Program-made: the position numbers and the translations under genes
Shown here: positions 46,952 to 58,989 of the stretch, one piece after another
Layout of the letters: each line of letters opens with the position of its first letter
Numbering within the stretch: the first letter of the stretch is position 1
Notes under the pieces: model-generated
Databases searched by the model: none
What the model was told of the DNA's origin: nothing
What the model saw: only the letters and a program-made list of their open reading frames with translations
From: Aplectana chamaeleonis
Lineage: Eukaryota; Nematoda; Chromadorea; Rhabditida; Cosmocercidae
Assembly (NCBI GenBank): GCA_029168955.1
Contig: JAPDOI010000969.1
Location: forward strand, 124,001-188,000
Direction of reading: 5' to 3'
DNA length: 64,000 bases

Positions 46952-47946
46952 AGTAAAGGCACTGGTCGCAATCAAGTATGCTTGTCTTCTTTCCCTCTCT
47001 GAACCCTTTTCTGGGTTAGGAGTAGTAGGACCTAAGAGAAAAAATCGTGAAAAAAAAACAGCTGTTTCGGGCCGAATTTGAAGCCTGAACTTTTTGGTCT
47101 TTTGATGGTGCTCAGATAAAAACAGCCCACTTCCCGACGGCCAAGTCGGGCTAGTCGACTTCGCGCGGCTCCAACTTTGTGGGCGTGGCACAGCGCCCCA
47201 CTTCCCGTGGAGAGAGAGAGGCTTTACCGTCTTCCCGCGGAGTGTCGGCCGGCAGTCGGCTATTCTTGGGGGTCATCAAACACTCACTCATCGATTCCCA
47301 CTTTGTTATCATCATTGCACCACCCACTAGAGTGGAGCCAACGAACGACTGCTGAGCAGAGAACGCTGTGTTGAGACTCTTTCTAAAACCCGCGCTGTGT
47401 GCGACGCTGGTCTTGGGCAGGTGAGCCACTGTCCGTTAATGGCATCTGCGAATGCGAAGACTGCAAGGCCCAGTGAGTGTAGGAAGCTTCCCCGTATAAG
47501 CTCACTCCTTACTTGTCGAGAGCAATTCGAGATTAAGTCCCCAGAAGCGGATTTTTGAAATTTTGTTTCAACGGACCTTTACTTAAGAGGTGATTTGTAA
47601 TTGCGCCGCAAACTGTTTTAGGGCTGTTTTCTGTCAGCCATCAGATTAGCCGTAAGGCGGTGGCAGAGGGGCCGCACAGTGCCTGTTCACTGTGTACGGG
47701 CAGTCAACGAAATGGCGCTGCCGACTGCCCGCGATCGTTCTATTGGCCTTCCGCGGGAGGGGTTACGGGACGTCGGCTAGTGGTACCGCAGGAAGTGTGA
47801 TGTCTCTATCTGAGGTGGACAGGCCCACTCCACATCATCGGCCCCAATGATCTCTAATATCAAGTACGTCAGCTGGCTTGAAATTGAATTTCAATCAATG
47901 AACATTGACCATCGGGCTGACCCTGCTCGAATATTTATGTACTAAT
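46952..47946. mobile_element. Insertion block between LINE halves
   Basis: Starts TAAAGGCACTGGTCGCAATC, like a TTAA-MITE left end, but no matching right end was found. Contains CCCACTTCCCG twice (about 47128 and 47199). The rest is unassigned. Confidence 0.35.
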
Positions 47947-48284
47947 CTACTCAGGCCGGACCATTACGGGAAAATTCTGAAAGATTACGAAAAAAATCTG
48001 TCAGATTACGAGAAGATGTTGCCCTCCTCTGACAGAATTCTCCCGTATTCTGTCAGAATTCTCTCGCTATCTGGCAGAATTCTCTGAAAGTCTGGTAGAA
48101 TTTTCTCGTTTTCTGGCAGATTTTTTTCCGAAATCTGTCAGAATTTTTCCGTACTCTGGTCGAGATAGTACGGAAAATTTTGTCAGATTACGCTGTCCGC
48201 CGCAGTCTGCGGTGAAGAACCACCCTCCCCGCGGATCGCGGCGAAAGCCGCCCCCCCCCCAGCCGTGGGGATACCCCTATCCCC

Positions 48285-48393
48285 TCAGCAGTCAAAAATA
48301 TGCTGGCCTCCGGAGAGTGACTCGAAGTCACCTTCCAGGGCCGGCATTGGAATGCCGAATGAGTACTCTAGTGAGATGAGGCACCTTTTATAC
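48285..48393 (-). promoter_or_regulatory. TATA box plus conserved hairpin / ATTTTTGA module, copy 2
   Basis: Minus strand: TATAAAAGG (48392-48384), 48 bases, hairpin GGAAGGTGACT / TCG / AGTCACTCTCC (48336-48312), then ATATTTTTGACTGCTGAGG and a second hairpin GGGGATA / GGGG / TATCCCC. Spacing equals copy 1 at 1-340. Confidence 0.4.
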
Positions 48394-48504
48394 CGGCTGT
48401 GCACGTGATAAGCACGTTACGACGTGATCATTCGTAACCATTATCAATTGTCTTTCCAACCGGCCGAATTGAAGATGGCGAGGCGTGTTTTGTGGCTCGC
48501 GGGC

Positions 48505-48720
48505 GAGCCAATATCCGCGCTGCGTGTGCGTCGCATGGGGTGGTCGTCTTGTGGCGCCAGACAGTGAGAAGGGCGGGCAGATCAGTGGAAAGGGCTGGAC
48601 AGCGCTAATGATTCCAAAATAAACCTCAACCAATAGGTGTCTTTCCCACTAATCTGCCCGCCCTCCTCACAGTCTTGCGCCACGAGACGACCACCCGTCG
48701 CATGCAGCATGGTTCGCCGC
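48505..48720. repeat. Inverted repeat with arms of about 65-85 bp
   Basis: GTCGCATGGGGTGGTCGTCTTGTGGCGCCAGACAGTGAGAAGGGCGGGCAGAT (48530-48582) faces ATCTGCCCGCCCTCCTCACAGTCTTGCGCCACGAGACGACCACCCGTCGCAT (48651-48702). Confidence 0.8.
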
Positions 48721-49435
48721 TGGCCGGCACCCTCGAAATGTGGGGCGCCGGCCGTCGCCCTGACTACCTGAGCCCCCTGAATCCAGGGGGTGAGCAACCA
48801 AGATTCATCTATTGAATTCATCTACCAAGATTCAGCAATAGATCTAGTGGTTACCTGAGCCTATGAGTGACAGCTGACCCTGGATCCTAAAAAGTCTTGC
48901 TTGCGCGAATGCATTTCAATTCAGCCATCAGCGCTTGGCGATCTCATACGAGGGTCCCGCCCACTTCTCTCATCGCTTGGCGCACTTCCACGTGGGTCCC
49001 GCACACGTTCCTGCTCACTACCATATGGGTTCTGCACACTTTCGCTGCTCTTGTTGAAGTCTTTAGCCTTTTTATAGTCTGTCAGAATTCGTCAACTTTC
49101 TGATGGATTACGGGAGGTGACCGGTAAATTACGGAGGAATGTTGTGGTAACTGACTGGTAATCTGGCAGAATATGTCAACACCAGAGATCAGGGCGAATT
49201 CTCTGGCAAAATTTCCGTAATCTGGCAGTAAGTGCAGATTTACCACTGATTGCCCGGAAAACTCTGGTAAATTTCTGGTACAGCCCCGGCCTGAGTAGTC
49301 TAAAAACATTTTAAAAACAAATCTAAAAACATTGACTGAAAGCTTACTTTCATTGTTCAACTGTTTTTGTTAGGTAAATTTTCATTTATTTCTTCCTCTG
49401 AATGTCGATGATTTTTGACTGCTCAGTTTTTCCAC

Positions 49436-49923
49436 CCATCTTGAAAACGGTCCCTTGCTTATTCCAATAATGTCCCTGGAATGGTACAAGACCTTCTGGT
49501 AACGGACCTATGGTCCCTCAAAGATTGAGCTAGGGAAGCATGGTGGGCAAGTTGTCCGAGGCTTGTAACTGCCGTCTTTTGCATCCGATGTATGCGAGCT
49601 GACCTGAGTGAAGAGGCAAATGTGCTCATTGCGGCACATATGCCATCGTACCCACAAAGTTGAGAATGAAGGGAAGAACGGGGCTAGTGATCGAAAACCA
49701 TCGCTCATTTCGCGATTTCGAGTTTTCATTTGTACCCGACGGAGGGCGGGCATTGCGCTTTTGGGGTTTGCCGTGTGCTCGATGTGGCAACTTCGAACTC
49801 TTTTGGGGCTCCTCCTAGCACGTTTTCACGCGTTATTTCGACGTCAACGTTACAGTGTGTCCCTCCACTACCCATTCTTGGTGGAAACTGAAACACATTT
49901 TTTATCCTGAACAGTGCCTTTAA
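49436..49923 (-). mobile_element. MITE family M2, copy e, truncated
   Basis: Right end TTATCCTGAACAGTGCCTTTAA is intact; the interior matches M2 inverted (AAAACGGTCCC, AAGACCTTCTGG, GCTTGTAACTGCCGTCTTTTGCA). The other end is missing. Confidence 0.7.
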
Positions 49924-49925
49924 AC

Positions 49926-50830
49926 AGGGTAGAAACGAACGTCAGCTGTAGTCGATCAAGGAGTGAACCTTTTCTATGTAAGACAGCTATCCTAAGACAG
50001 CTAAGACAATCAAAACTGTGCGGCAACGATACAGCTCACCCATACCCCTTTCACCATTCCCATTGAAAGGGGGTTGGACAAGGTGATACTATATCATCCA
50101 AGGTGTTTATCGCTGCTTTGCAGTGGATAATGAAGTCGCTCGACTGGGATAGAAAGGGCAGCTTTGTGGATGGCGAATTTCTCACGAACCTTATTTTCGT
50201 CAACGACGTCGTCACCTTTGCGAATGAAGCGGAGGCGATGCCAATGGAGATGAACGAAGCATGGAAAAGGATTGAGCTGCTGATGATTCACTGATCACGG
50301 AAAACAACTCCTTCGTGTTCCTTAGTCGCTAAAGGAACATGGATAGCGACTCGGAAGGAAAACCCGGAAGATGAAGGACCGAAATCTGGGAACGAGCCAT
50401 TCAAAGAAGCCACCGATCTACCGGCGGACCCAGAATTTTCAACAACTTGCCTTTTAAGGTACAAGCTCAACATCAACCCGGACTACGCAGTTCAGACATT
50501 CGAGGTGTAACCCTCCTTCGTGTTTCAGTAAAATACGCATAAACCAAATTTCGGCGGGCCAGTCACGTTATGAGTAGAGCCGGCGGCAGAAGGGCAAGAA
50601 TAACGGCTGATTGGACTCCGATTCGGCGTTTACGCCGCCGTGGGAGGCCACGTGTTAGATGGGTAGATGTTTTTGACGACTGTCAATAAGCTGCCTCGGT
50701 GGTGAATATTCTTCTCCGAGCTCCGCCTGGTAAGATGAAACAGACCACCACCACCATGGCCGACAAATGCGAGAACACGAGACGAATGGAATTTGTGCTA
50801 GGGCTCGCACGATCCGTGTAAATGAGCCAT
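49926..50830 (+). pseudogene. Second RTE-related LINE, 3' half (RT core and C-terminus), decayed
   Basis: GVGQGDTISSKVFIAALQWIMKSLDW (about 50075-50150), LIFVNDVVTFANEAEAM where relatives have FADDIVLF, EMNEAWKRIEL, then in other frames KFRRASHVMSRAGG and RRRGRPRVRWVDVF (about 50555-50670). The first catalytic aspartate of the DD pair is Asn here. It continues the 5' half at 45801-46951 after about 3 kb of inserted elements. Confidence 0.8.
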
Positions 50831-52025
50831 CAAGGTATCAAAGAATGTGAAGTATTTAGACGCCAACGAAAATCTCGAACTTATCAGCCACTTTGAGTTT
50901 CAGGTCGGAAGAAGGCCCTAATAGTAAGATGTGAAAGCTAGCCGAAGGAAGCTCCAAACGTTCCCAAAGTTGTTTTTTGTACAATTTTTGAGCTTAAGTC
51001 AGTTTTTGCAGCCTCCACTCGAATATTTGCACTTTATGAACGTTAATGAGGCACAGGAATAGCACTATATTTCTAGCACGCGTCATGTAACGGCAGTTCC
51101 ACTTTCTCACTAGGTTCTTAATAAAATCTCTCCTCGGCTATGAGCCTCTTGGCCGTTGCTAAACTGTTTCGTTGCCGGAGCGACAGGTTCTGCCATCTGT
51201 TACTAATTCTGTGAGTTCTGTGAGACTCCTACTTAAGAACCATTTTGGGATTTTTTTCGGTGGTTGTGTAAGGCTGAAATCTAATTCCGGTTTGCTTTCT
51301 CAGCATTCTTGGCTAGGATTGAAGCGCTGTTTGCTGTTGGCCGTCGAGATACGGCTCTGAAAATGCTGTACTATTCCTGAGTCGAGAAGGTTCAATTCGA
51401 CAACAATAACGAAATTTATGCACTTTTAGGTTTTTCATGTCATTTGTGCCGAAGTTTGCGCTAGAGGTGTTATGCATACGTGTAGTTTCATTCCAGTCTG
51501 ATTCTATTCACCCACCCTTTCCCAAGTCTTTATAAACATATGGAAGTCATTGTGGATGAATGAACAGAAATTCGCCCCTCCCGTCCTGAGATAAATGTAA
51601 TGCGCGTTTTTCTACTAGTAATGCATATCTCCGAGGTGCTGCCGCGCCCAGCGAATGCATACATGTACATCATTTCAACCACTAGCTCTAGCTGCGTTTT
51701 ATGGCAAGCCTTCGAGGATTGCAACGACTCAATCTTGGTTGTGGAAGTCTGCCATAAAAATTCGTCTTCCTCTCTCAGTGAAATTGGGTAGTACCCACTG
51801 GTTCAAATTTCGAATCTATTTTTTTTCTGTCTGTCAGCTTATGTGTATATGCATTTTTTCTTTCCATTTATGCGATATCTTCATTTCTAGTGATTTCTAT
51901 CTCACTCGAAGGAATCACCATTTGAAGCTGACTCTCGTAATGACGGCGGGGTGCAACTTGCTAAAACTCCACCTTGAAATGAGGTAATCAGTGTTCAAAA
52001 TGAGATTCGTTTCCGAGCATTTCGC
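50831..52025. other. Unassigned 1.2 kb
   Basis: No repeat termini recognised. Overlapping frames at 51530-51987 on both strands show no domain. Confidence 0.3.
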
Positions 52026-52521
52026 TTAAAGGCAGTGTTCACGATAGAATATTGTGTTTCAGTTTCCACTAGGAATGGGTAGTGGAGGGGCACACTTTAA
52101 CGTTGACGTCGAAAGAACGCATGAAAACGAGCCAGGAAAAGCTCCGAAATAGCCTGAAGTTGCCATTTCGAGCGCAAGGCAAACGTCAAAAGCGCATCAC
52201 ACGCCCACCGACGTGAAAAATGAATGCTCGAGATCGTGGGATGAGCGATGATTTCCAATCATAAGCCCCGTTCTTCCTTTCATTCTCAGCTTCTCCCTTT
52301 ACTCAGGTCAGCTCGCATAGATCGGCTGCATAAGACGGAAGTTACAAGCCTCGGACAACTCGTCCACCATGTTTCCTTAGCTCAATTTTTAAGGGACCAT
52401 AACTCCGTTCCCAGAAGGACTTGTACGATTTCAGAAACATCATTGGAATCAGCATGCGGCCGTTTTCAAGATAGGCGGAAAAACAGAAAAAAACAATTTT
52501 CATCGTGAACACTGCCTTTAA
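52026..52521 (+). mobile_element. MITE family M2, copy f
   Basis: 496 bp, TTAAAGGCAGTGTTCACGAT ... ATCGTGAACACTGCCTTTAA, perfect 20-bp ends. Interior close to 3247-3750. Confidence 0.9.
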
Positions 52522-52617
52522 AACAATGCATAAGCCTCCATACGTTACTGATATCACGAAAGAACTGCGGAAAACGCATAGAAACCCCTCATTTTAGTGA
52601 AATAGTTTTCTTGTGTG

Positions 52618-53388
52618 AACTACAATACCCGCGCTAAGTTTTGAAAAAATGGGGAGCATTTGAAAAACTTGGCAAAAAAGTGTCCGATGCATGTAACTTT
52701 TTTGAATGAATAATTTTTTGGATTCTGAAAACGCTATCATATTCACAGATCAAAGACTTGGCCGAAGTTTCTTAAGATTGCTTTGTTTTTGAAGGAAATA
52801 GTACTTGCAATCGTTTTTCGAAAACGTCGCGCGCGGCGAAGTGCGTGGAAACATTAAGCAGTATGTGTGCAAGTAATGGAAGAGCAATCTGTATACTTTC
52901 TTCATAAATGAGGTGCAGGTGAGAGAATCTCAGGGTTTGTGTTGGTTGAGTTTTCGAAATCCTTCATTACTAGACACTCTTGAGAACTGCCTGAAAAGTC
53001 GGAGTTTTGCTGGGATAACTCTCGACTCTTGAATGATGGATTTCGAAAATTCAACCAACATAACCCTTGAGAGTCTCTCATCCGCACCTAACTTATGAAG
53101 AAAGCATACAGATACATAGCTCTTCCATTACTTGTACAAATGCTGCTCAAAGTTTCGTCGCACGTTGGGAAAACGACTGCAAAAACTATATTCTTCAACA
53201 ACAAAGCGACTTTAGGGAATTTCGGCACGCAAGTCACATAATTAAGTCGTAATTTGATCTGTTAATATGATAGCGTTCTCAGATTTCGAAAAGTCTTCAT
53301 TCAAAAAGTTACATGCATCGGACTGTTTTTTGACAGGTTTGCCACATGCTTCCCGTTTTTACAAACCTTAGCACAGGTATTGTAGTTG
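52618..53388. mobile_element. 771-bp foldback element, arms about 350 bp
   Basis: Left arm AACTACAATACCCGCGCTAAG...GTCCGATGCATGTAAC...AAGTAATGGAAGAGC...CTTCATAA and right arm TTATGAAGAAAGCATAC...GCTCTTCCATTACTTGT...GTTACATGCATCGGAC...CTTAGCACAGGTATTGTAGTT. The arms have diverged by many substitutions, so it is old or imperfect from birth. No ORF. Confidence 0.85.
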
Positions 53389-54751
53389 TCCGGCAGATTA
53401 AACGAGCTCTCAATGGGTGCGACCGGTAAATAATGGGGTGAGTCGAGAAACGGCAGAATATACATATTATGCTAACCAGTAGTAGCTAGGGTTCCAAAGA
53501 GAGAATGGAGTACCACAGAGTAAAGAATCCTGAAGGACGGGCTTACAAAAAATGCCATTGTCCCAACAAAAAGTTCCTCTGAGAGTATGTACTAGGTGGA
53601 GTGAGAGTGCAGCTTTTCTTGTTCTTAACGCCCATTTTTTTTTATTTTTCTTGTGATTTCAGCTCTATCCTGGAGCCCAACACTCGTTCTAGCAAACTAA
53701 CCCAAATTTGCAGGTTATCGTGCAGATTTAATAGGTGAACATGCATATGTAGATAAGAAGAAGCAAATCTATGGTATCGAATTCCCCTCAATACGTCAGC
53801 TGATCTCTCCGAAGGTGACGACAGGGTAAATGTCATTCAGCCTCATCAATTGAGCGCAATAATCTTCTTTGAAGAAGTTTGGGCATACCTTTCTTTTGCA
53901 TTTTTGTATTGGAGCTAAAAAAAAATTGAACTACTCCAGCCGTAGATGGCTAACTTGGATGCAATGAAAAAAGATGAAATTGACCTCCGCATCCCCTCCA
54001 TTCACTAGACTGAATTCCTTTGGTAGACTCTACGTTGCGGTCCTGTTTTTGCATTCATCTTGGTCAGGGAGGGGGAGACGGAGGAGAGAACAAGGAGCTC
54101 CCGTAGATGGGATTCTTCTTCGTTTTCCGCGATCGACTGTTTCAAACATGCTTCGCAGTGAACTATTCGACAGGAAAACTCTTTTTAAGTTTCATAGCTC
54201 TTTCCTACATATATGTAGGTATGAAGTGATGAAAATGGCATATGAACACAGTTGCTGTGAAGAGTATCTATTAGCATAGAGAAAATGAGCGAACCGCTTA
54301 TAAGAAGCAGTAAAACCTAAAAATAATGAAGAAGGCATTAATCATGACAGAACTGGCCTCGGTTGTGTAGGTCGGCCTCATCTTAAGGGTTATAATTTAT
54401 TTATCTTACTATCGAGACAATGACAGCGCAAATTGAATTACAATCATGGAAAAGCAAATTCAATAGAATAATAGCTAGTCCTTAGGAAACCAGGGTAGCG
54501 GAACGAAAAAAAGCGCCACACCAGAATTGGAAGTGCGTCGATCGGTGGAGAAGGGAAGCGGGGAGGCAGCAGTACAAGTTGCGGGCGAGGCGACTTCGGG
54601 TTCCGGCTTAGTTGGTTCACTAACCCCGCCGAAGCTTCCGTTTGACCATAGCTGTCGGCTTATCTTCATGAGTTGGCTACGATACAAAGAAAACAATACA
54701 TTAAAACATCAAAGTCAGGCAGTTAACTAGAAAACATGAGAAAAAACAACA
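53389..54751. other. Unassigned 1.4 kb
   Basis: A plus frame (53974-54279, 101 codons) and a minus frame (54475-54696, 73 codons, preceded by TATCGTAG) are open but match nothing I know. A second minus frame from the same acceptor would end PTHEDKPTAMVKRKLRRG, so an exon here is possible but undecided. Confidence 0.25.
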
Positions 54752-54862
54752 AGCAGAGTGGCATCGCGGCGCGACTTTGTGATAGGCTGCCGCATTGATA
54801 GATCGCCGCGATCGATCAATGCGGCAGCAGAAGATCACCACGCGCCATGATGCCACTCTGCT
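54752..54862. mobile_element. 111-bp palindromic MITE
   Basis: AGCAGAGTGGCATCG at left, CATGATGCCACTCTGCT at right; inner arms GCTGCCGCATTGATAGATC and GATCGATCAATGCGGCAGC. Confidence 0.8.
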
Positions 54863-55262
54863 CAGCCCCTTGAAGGACGAGACACACGCTACTGCGTCAA
54901 TAATGGAGCACGTTTGCAGCTTTTAACTTCTGACACACATATGAATGCTGCTGCCAGGAGTAGTAGGGTACTGCCCTCTCCAGGGTGATTTTTATATATG
55001 GTGACAAAGTTTCTAACTTCATCCCGTCAGCATATGTGCGTGTTCAATCGCCTTTCATGGTCTGTTCTTTCCTATGCATCTTTCTCCCTCCCTCTCGAGA
55101 GAGGTAGCAAATTTTTGTGCGTAAAATCATTATTGAAATAAGTCGTGGACAGAAGTATGAGGGTCCCGAAGCTTTACGAAATAAAGTGCCACGGAATCGA
55201 ATTCGACGAGTCTCCCTACTTCCGTCATGGATGCGTGGAGAACTGCTCAAATGCGATTACCT

Positions 55263-55754
55263 TTAAAGGCACAGGACACCCAAAAAATTAATTGTTAATC
55301 TTTATGCTTATCTTGGAGAGAGTCACACGATGATCACAGTGGTACCTCTTAAATCGTCTTAGACTCCCTTTGAGAAGAGTTATGGCTCTTCAAAGATGCC
55401 TAGATTTTGAGGGTCAAAAATTGGTGGACGAGTTGTCTCAGACCCGTATTTCTCTTCATTCGCAATCGTTGAGCGAGAGCGAGCCAGGATAAGGAGGCAG
55501 CCCGGTAGTGGACTGAAGAACGACGACTTGTTGGAAGTCGTCCATCCATAGAGCCGCTATCGAGTTCGAAAGTCTGTTAGGGGGTCGGGCCTGTGGTGGT
55601 GAGCGAAGGGGGTCGGGCCTGTGGTGGTCGCTTATATCTCGCTTATTTGGAGGAATTCGGATCTTGCATTTGGCACGTGTTATACAGGAGGGGTCTTCTA
55701 CACAAATACATGAAAAACTCAAAATTCATATCTGAGGGTGTACTGTGCCTTTAA
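55263..55754 (+). mobile_element. MITE family M1, copy b
   Basis: 492 bp, TTAAAGGCACAGGACACCC ... GGGTGTACTGTGCCTTTAA. The interior has GGGGGTCGGGCCTGTGGTGG twice in a row, as in the other M1 copies. Confidence 0.88.
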
Positions 55755-57492
55755 GCAGAGGGTGTCTACTTGAAATCTCGTCTTGGCTGAGGTCCTCGGA
55801 CCCTCTTCTAAAAAACGCGAGAGCAAGTTGTCGAATTTTGCACGTGGGCTCTGTCAAGTTCAGGGTACCTACATTTTCGTTATTTTCTGCTTCTCTTGAG
55901 AAATCCTGGAGGCGAACTTTGTGATTAAAAGCGGTTGAAGATTCTTCTTCGAATGCTGTGCTTTTCTTGTGATTTTCAAGAAAATCCATAATCGATATAT
56001 TTTATCGATTTTTGAGAAGGGTTGGTAAAATGTGCACAGATCGATAGAAAATCTGTATGGACACATATGCTCCGAGTATGACGTCTTGATGATGTCTGAG
56101 AAATGAAAAAAGTGAGGCGAATGCAGCCATTATGATCACCATCTTTGTCCAAAATTGTATTTCGGCAACATGCCCTCGCGTTCTTTTATAGCGGGTTAAA
56201 GGACTTCATCCGTGATACGTTTCGGAGTAGTTCCGTGATGACCCCATTGGATCAGTTTTCCATGGTCACATGCGAAAACGAGCAACAATTACCGAAGCCG
56301 ACGCATCGACGAGTTCGACTGTAAAAACGAGGGGACCTTCCAGGCTTTCGCACACCATTCGTTCAAAAAAGCATTTTGCGCTACGGAACTATGTGCATTT
56401 TGAGAGAGAGGTTCATTGAGGTGAACCAACTACACAAAGTGATGATGGGATGGACGCGCTTATGTAGGCGCGGTAAGATCAAAAGCTTTGTCACCATATT
56501 TAAAAATCACCCTGTACTTCGGAGTGGAATTTACTCGCGCCCACCGCGTGCGTGTGAGCGCAGCGATTCTTCTGCTTCTCCTCTCTCCCCACATTCTCTC
56601 ACTGACTCTACACTCGTTCCAGACACCCACACTATGGAACGACGTCAACTTTGCTCCGGATCGAGGAGATGTATCCTCTGTTTCGGAGCCAAATTTTCTC
56701 TGACCCTTTAGGCGCTTGTACGGAGCCATGGAAGAAGGAGACGCAGCATACGCACGCAGATGCACGCGGTGAACGGAAATAAATTTCACTTCGTAACCGA
56801 GGATCTGTGTAATTAACATTAATTTACAGTGATTTCAAACCAATATGCTCCACAAAGATTTGTTGCGAATGTTGAAAGAGGGGATAACATGAAAGCCGAG
56901 AACTATCTCAATTCATTTGAACTGAGTCTTCACGACAATCTTCGATTTTTAGATTAATTGGTATTCGATCGTTAGGCCGTCAGATAGAACTGAAATGACG
57001 AAGAAATTGAGAAAAAAGCACCAGAAGGGCACGAAGCCCTCAATTCTCACCTGCCTCTTGAAAGCATCGTACTTCTATGTTATTGGGTAGGCAAGCTCTT
57101 GAGGTAAGCGATAATAGCAAAGAAACTTTGAAAAACTCTAGCTCTCTGAAGATAAACGCGTTTGAAAACCTTTAGAAAAATGTTTTCTAGCCCCCACCGT
57201 CGAATTCGGTGTGACCAGTGACGTGTTGTCCGAAGTTTTTCTGAACGTCTGAAGTGGTTTAACGCTTTAAACTTTCTGGGTGAGGAGATTTATTTCGCCT
57301 TTCTTCTACCAAAATCACTTAGAAACGAAAAGCTTTCACTGTGCAAGTTTGGATGATAAGACTCTCCGAAACAAGAGTTAGCAATACAGTATCTCATGGC
57401 CTGACATGGCGCTTTGGTTCCTTGTGCTAGATGGGTGATGAGAATTGGTGGCGGATCCTCATCTTTAACCCCTTCCAACCTCATAACCCTAC
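55755..57492. other. Unassigned 1.7 kb
   Basis: Open frames include minus 56460-56819 (119 codons) overlapped by plus 56488-56703 (71 codons with a hydrophobic AILLLLLSPHIL stretch). They exclude each other and neither has a known domain. A minus frame at 57290-57508 (72 codons) is likewise unidentified. Confidence 0.25.
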
Positions 57493-57698
57493 GTTTTTGA
57501 TGCGCCAAAGTCTACCGGTGTGGTCGGTCTATCGGGCTCATTCATGAAATTGAGCCAGAAAAATCGAAAGTGGTTTCCAGCGCGAACGATGCCCCTAAGT
57601 CTCACAGGAACTGTTCGTTGTGACAATGAAATCGTTTGTGGAATCGTCTTTTGCAATTCTCTACTCTCTGTGGCTTCGTACATTGTTTCAGGCCCTAC
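57493..57698 (-). CDS. Candidate host exon, weakly galectin-like
   Basis: Acceptor TATTATTTAG, then 68 open codons to a possible donor AAAAAC/GTAGGG. The stretch SQRTVPVRLRGIVRAGNHF followed by RFFWLNFMNEPD resembles the 'GxxVxIxGxVxxxAxxFxxNF' strand pair of galectin domains. The conserved HFNPR and WGxEER segments were not found downstream. Treat as a possible exon of unknown function. Confidence 0.22.
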
Positions 57699-57699
57699 C

Positions 57700-58280
57700 T
57701 AAATAATACTGTTTTGCCTAAAATATTCTTATTTTTTTTGATTAACCACATTTTTCACAGGTGACAACCACCGTGAACATGTTCAGAAAATCGGACAACT
57801 AGTTCAGGCCAGAGAATAGTGTCACTGAAATACGACGTTTTAGTGCGTTTCTTGCCATTTCTTCGTAATTCTGGTAACACTTGATGGCCAGCGCATTGTT
57901 TTGAGTGCAAAACTCGGAAACGAAAATCATCGTGAACACTGCCTTTAAGTAGATGCCATTAATATAATGGTACGAGCTCTTTTTCTTCAGCTGTGCACGA
58001 AATCTTAGCAACTAATTGGTAGCGCGAACCCATTGGGGCCAGTTAATTTCATTAGACGATAGCCGTATGTGTCGCGAACGACTGCCGAGGGACACGTAGA
58101 ACGATTTGTAGACCCAATTCTCGTTCATTTTCTTGTCAGCAGTTCTCTTCATTGTTTTACATTTGCGTTCTTCATTTTTTGAGAATTCTGCACTATCATT
58201 GTTCGAACCAAATCCCTTCGTCTTTTTATGTTCTACCACATATCCATTAGCACCGCATATTTCCATCTATATTATGGTTG
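57700..58280. other. Unassigned, with a solo M2 end
   Basis: AAATCATCGTGAACACTGCCTTTAA at 57924-57948 is a solo M2 right end. A minus frame (58012-58266, 84 codons) is open with no recognised domain. Confidence 0.35.
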
Positions 58281-58700
58281 TACACGAACGAAATTTTCGA
58301 AAAATTTTCGAAAGATTTTTTTTGAAATTTTTCCGTTCGTTCGAAATTTCGTCGAACGAAATTGTTTCAAATTTCGTTCGTTCGAAATTTCGTCGAACGA
58401 AATTGTTTCAAATTTCGTTCGTTCAAAGTTTCGTCGAACGAAATTTTTTTCAAATTTCGTTCGTTCGAAATCCGATTTTTCCATTTTCGTTCGTTCGAAA
58501 TCCGATTTTTCGAAATTTTTTCGAAATTCGTTGGTTCGGAATACTTTGGGACAATTTTCGAAAAAACTACGAAATTTCGAAAAAAATTGAAATGTCGATT
58601 AGTTTCGAATTTCGTTTGTTCAACCTCCGAAATTACGGAAGGTTTTCAAAATTCGTTCGTTCGAAATTTTTTTCGAACGGAATTTTTTCAATTTTCGTTC
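58281..58700 (+). repeat. TTCGTTCG-rich minisatellite, 41-bp unit
   Basis: GTTCGTTCGAAATTTCGTCGAACGAAATTGTTTCAAATTTC recurs at 58335 and 58376 and then in degenerate form. Each unit is itself partly palindromic (TTTCGTCGAACGAAA), so frames such as FVERNCFKF on both strands are by-products. Confidence 0.8.
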
Positions 58701-58989
58701 GATTGAACTCGGCCGACTATGATGGTGGCCTTACATGCATTCTCGTGTACTTGACAGAATATATCCGGCAGATGCAGAACGAAAGGTGTAGGCATCTTTC
58801 ACGGGCGAATGCCCTGACAGGTAGGATATTTCCACAAATTCATTCAGTAGAAATTCCGACTGTTACGCCCATCAAGATTCAACTCCTCCTCAGAATATCA
58901 TACCGTACACAAGAAATCGGAATTAGTGTCCAGTTCCGCCGTCGGAACTGCAGTGGTGGATCTCTTATGATCTGTCAGAGCATTTGCCC

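Larger units (their letters stand above)
47947..49298. mobile_element. TIR element T1 (TA + CTCAGGCCGG)
   Basis: 1352 bp with CTACTCAGGCCGG at left and CCGGCCTGAGTAG at right, TA included. Sub-terminal blocks repeat AATTCTGNCAGATTACGG-like words of 20-24 bp (47963-48190 and 49080-49280). The middle holds the TATA/hairpin module (48285-48393) and an imperfect inverted repeat (48505-48720). No transposase. It interrupts the decayed LINE. Confidence 0.75.
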
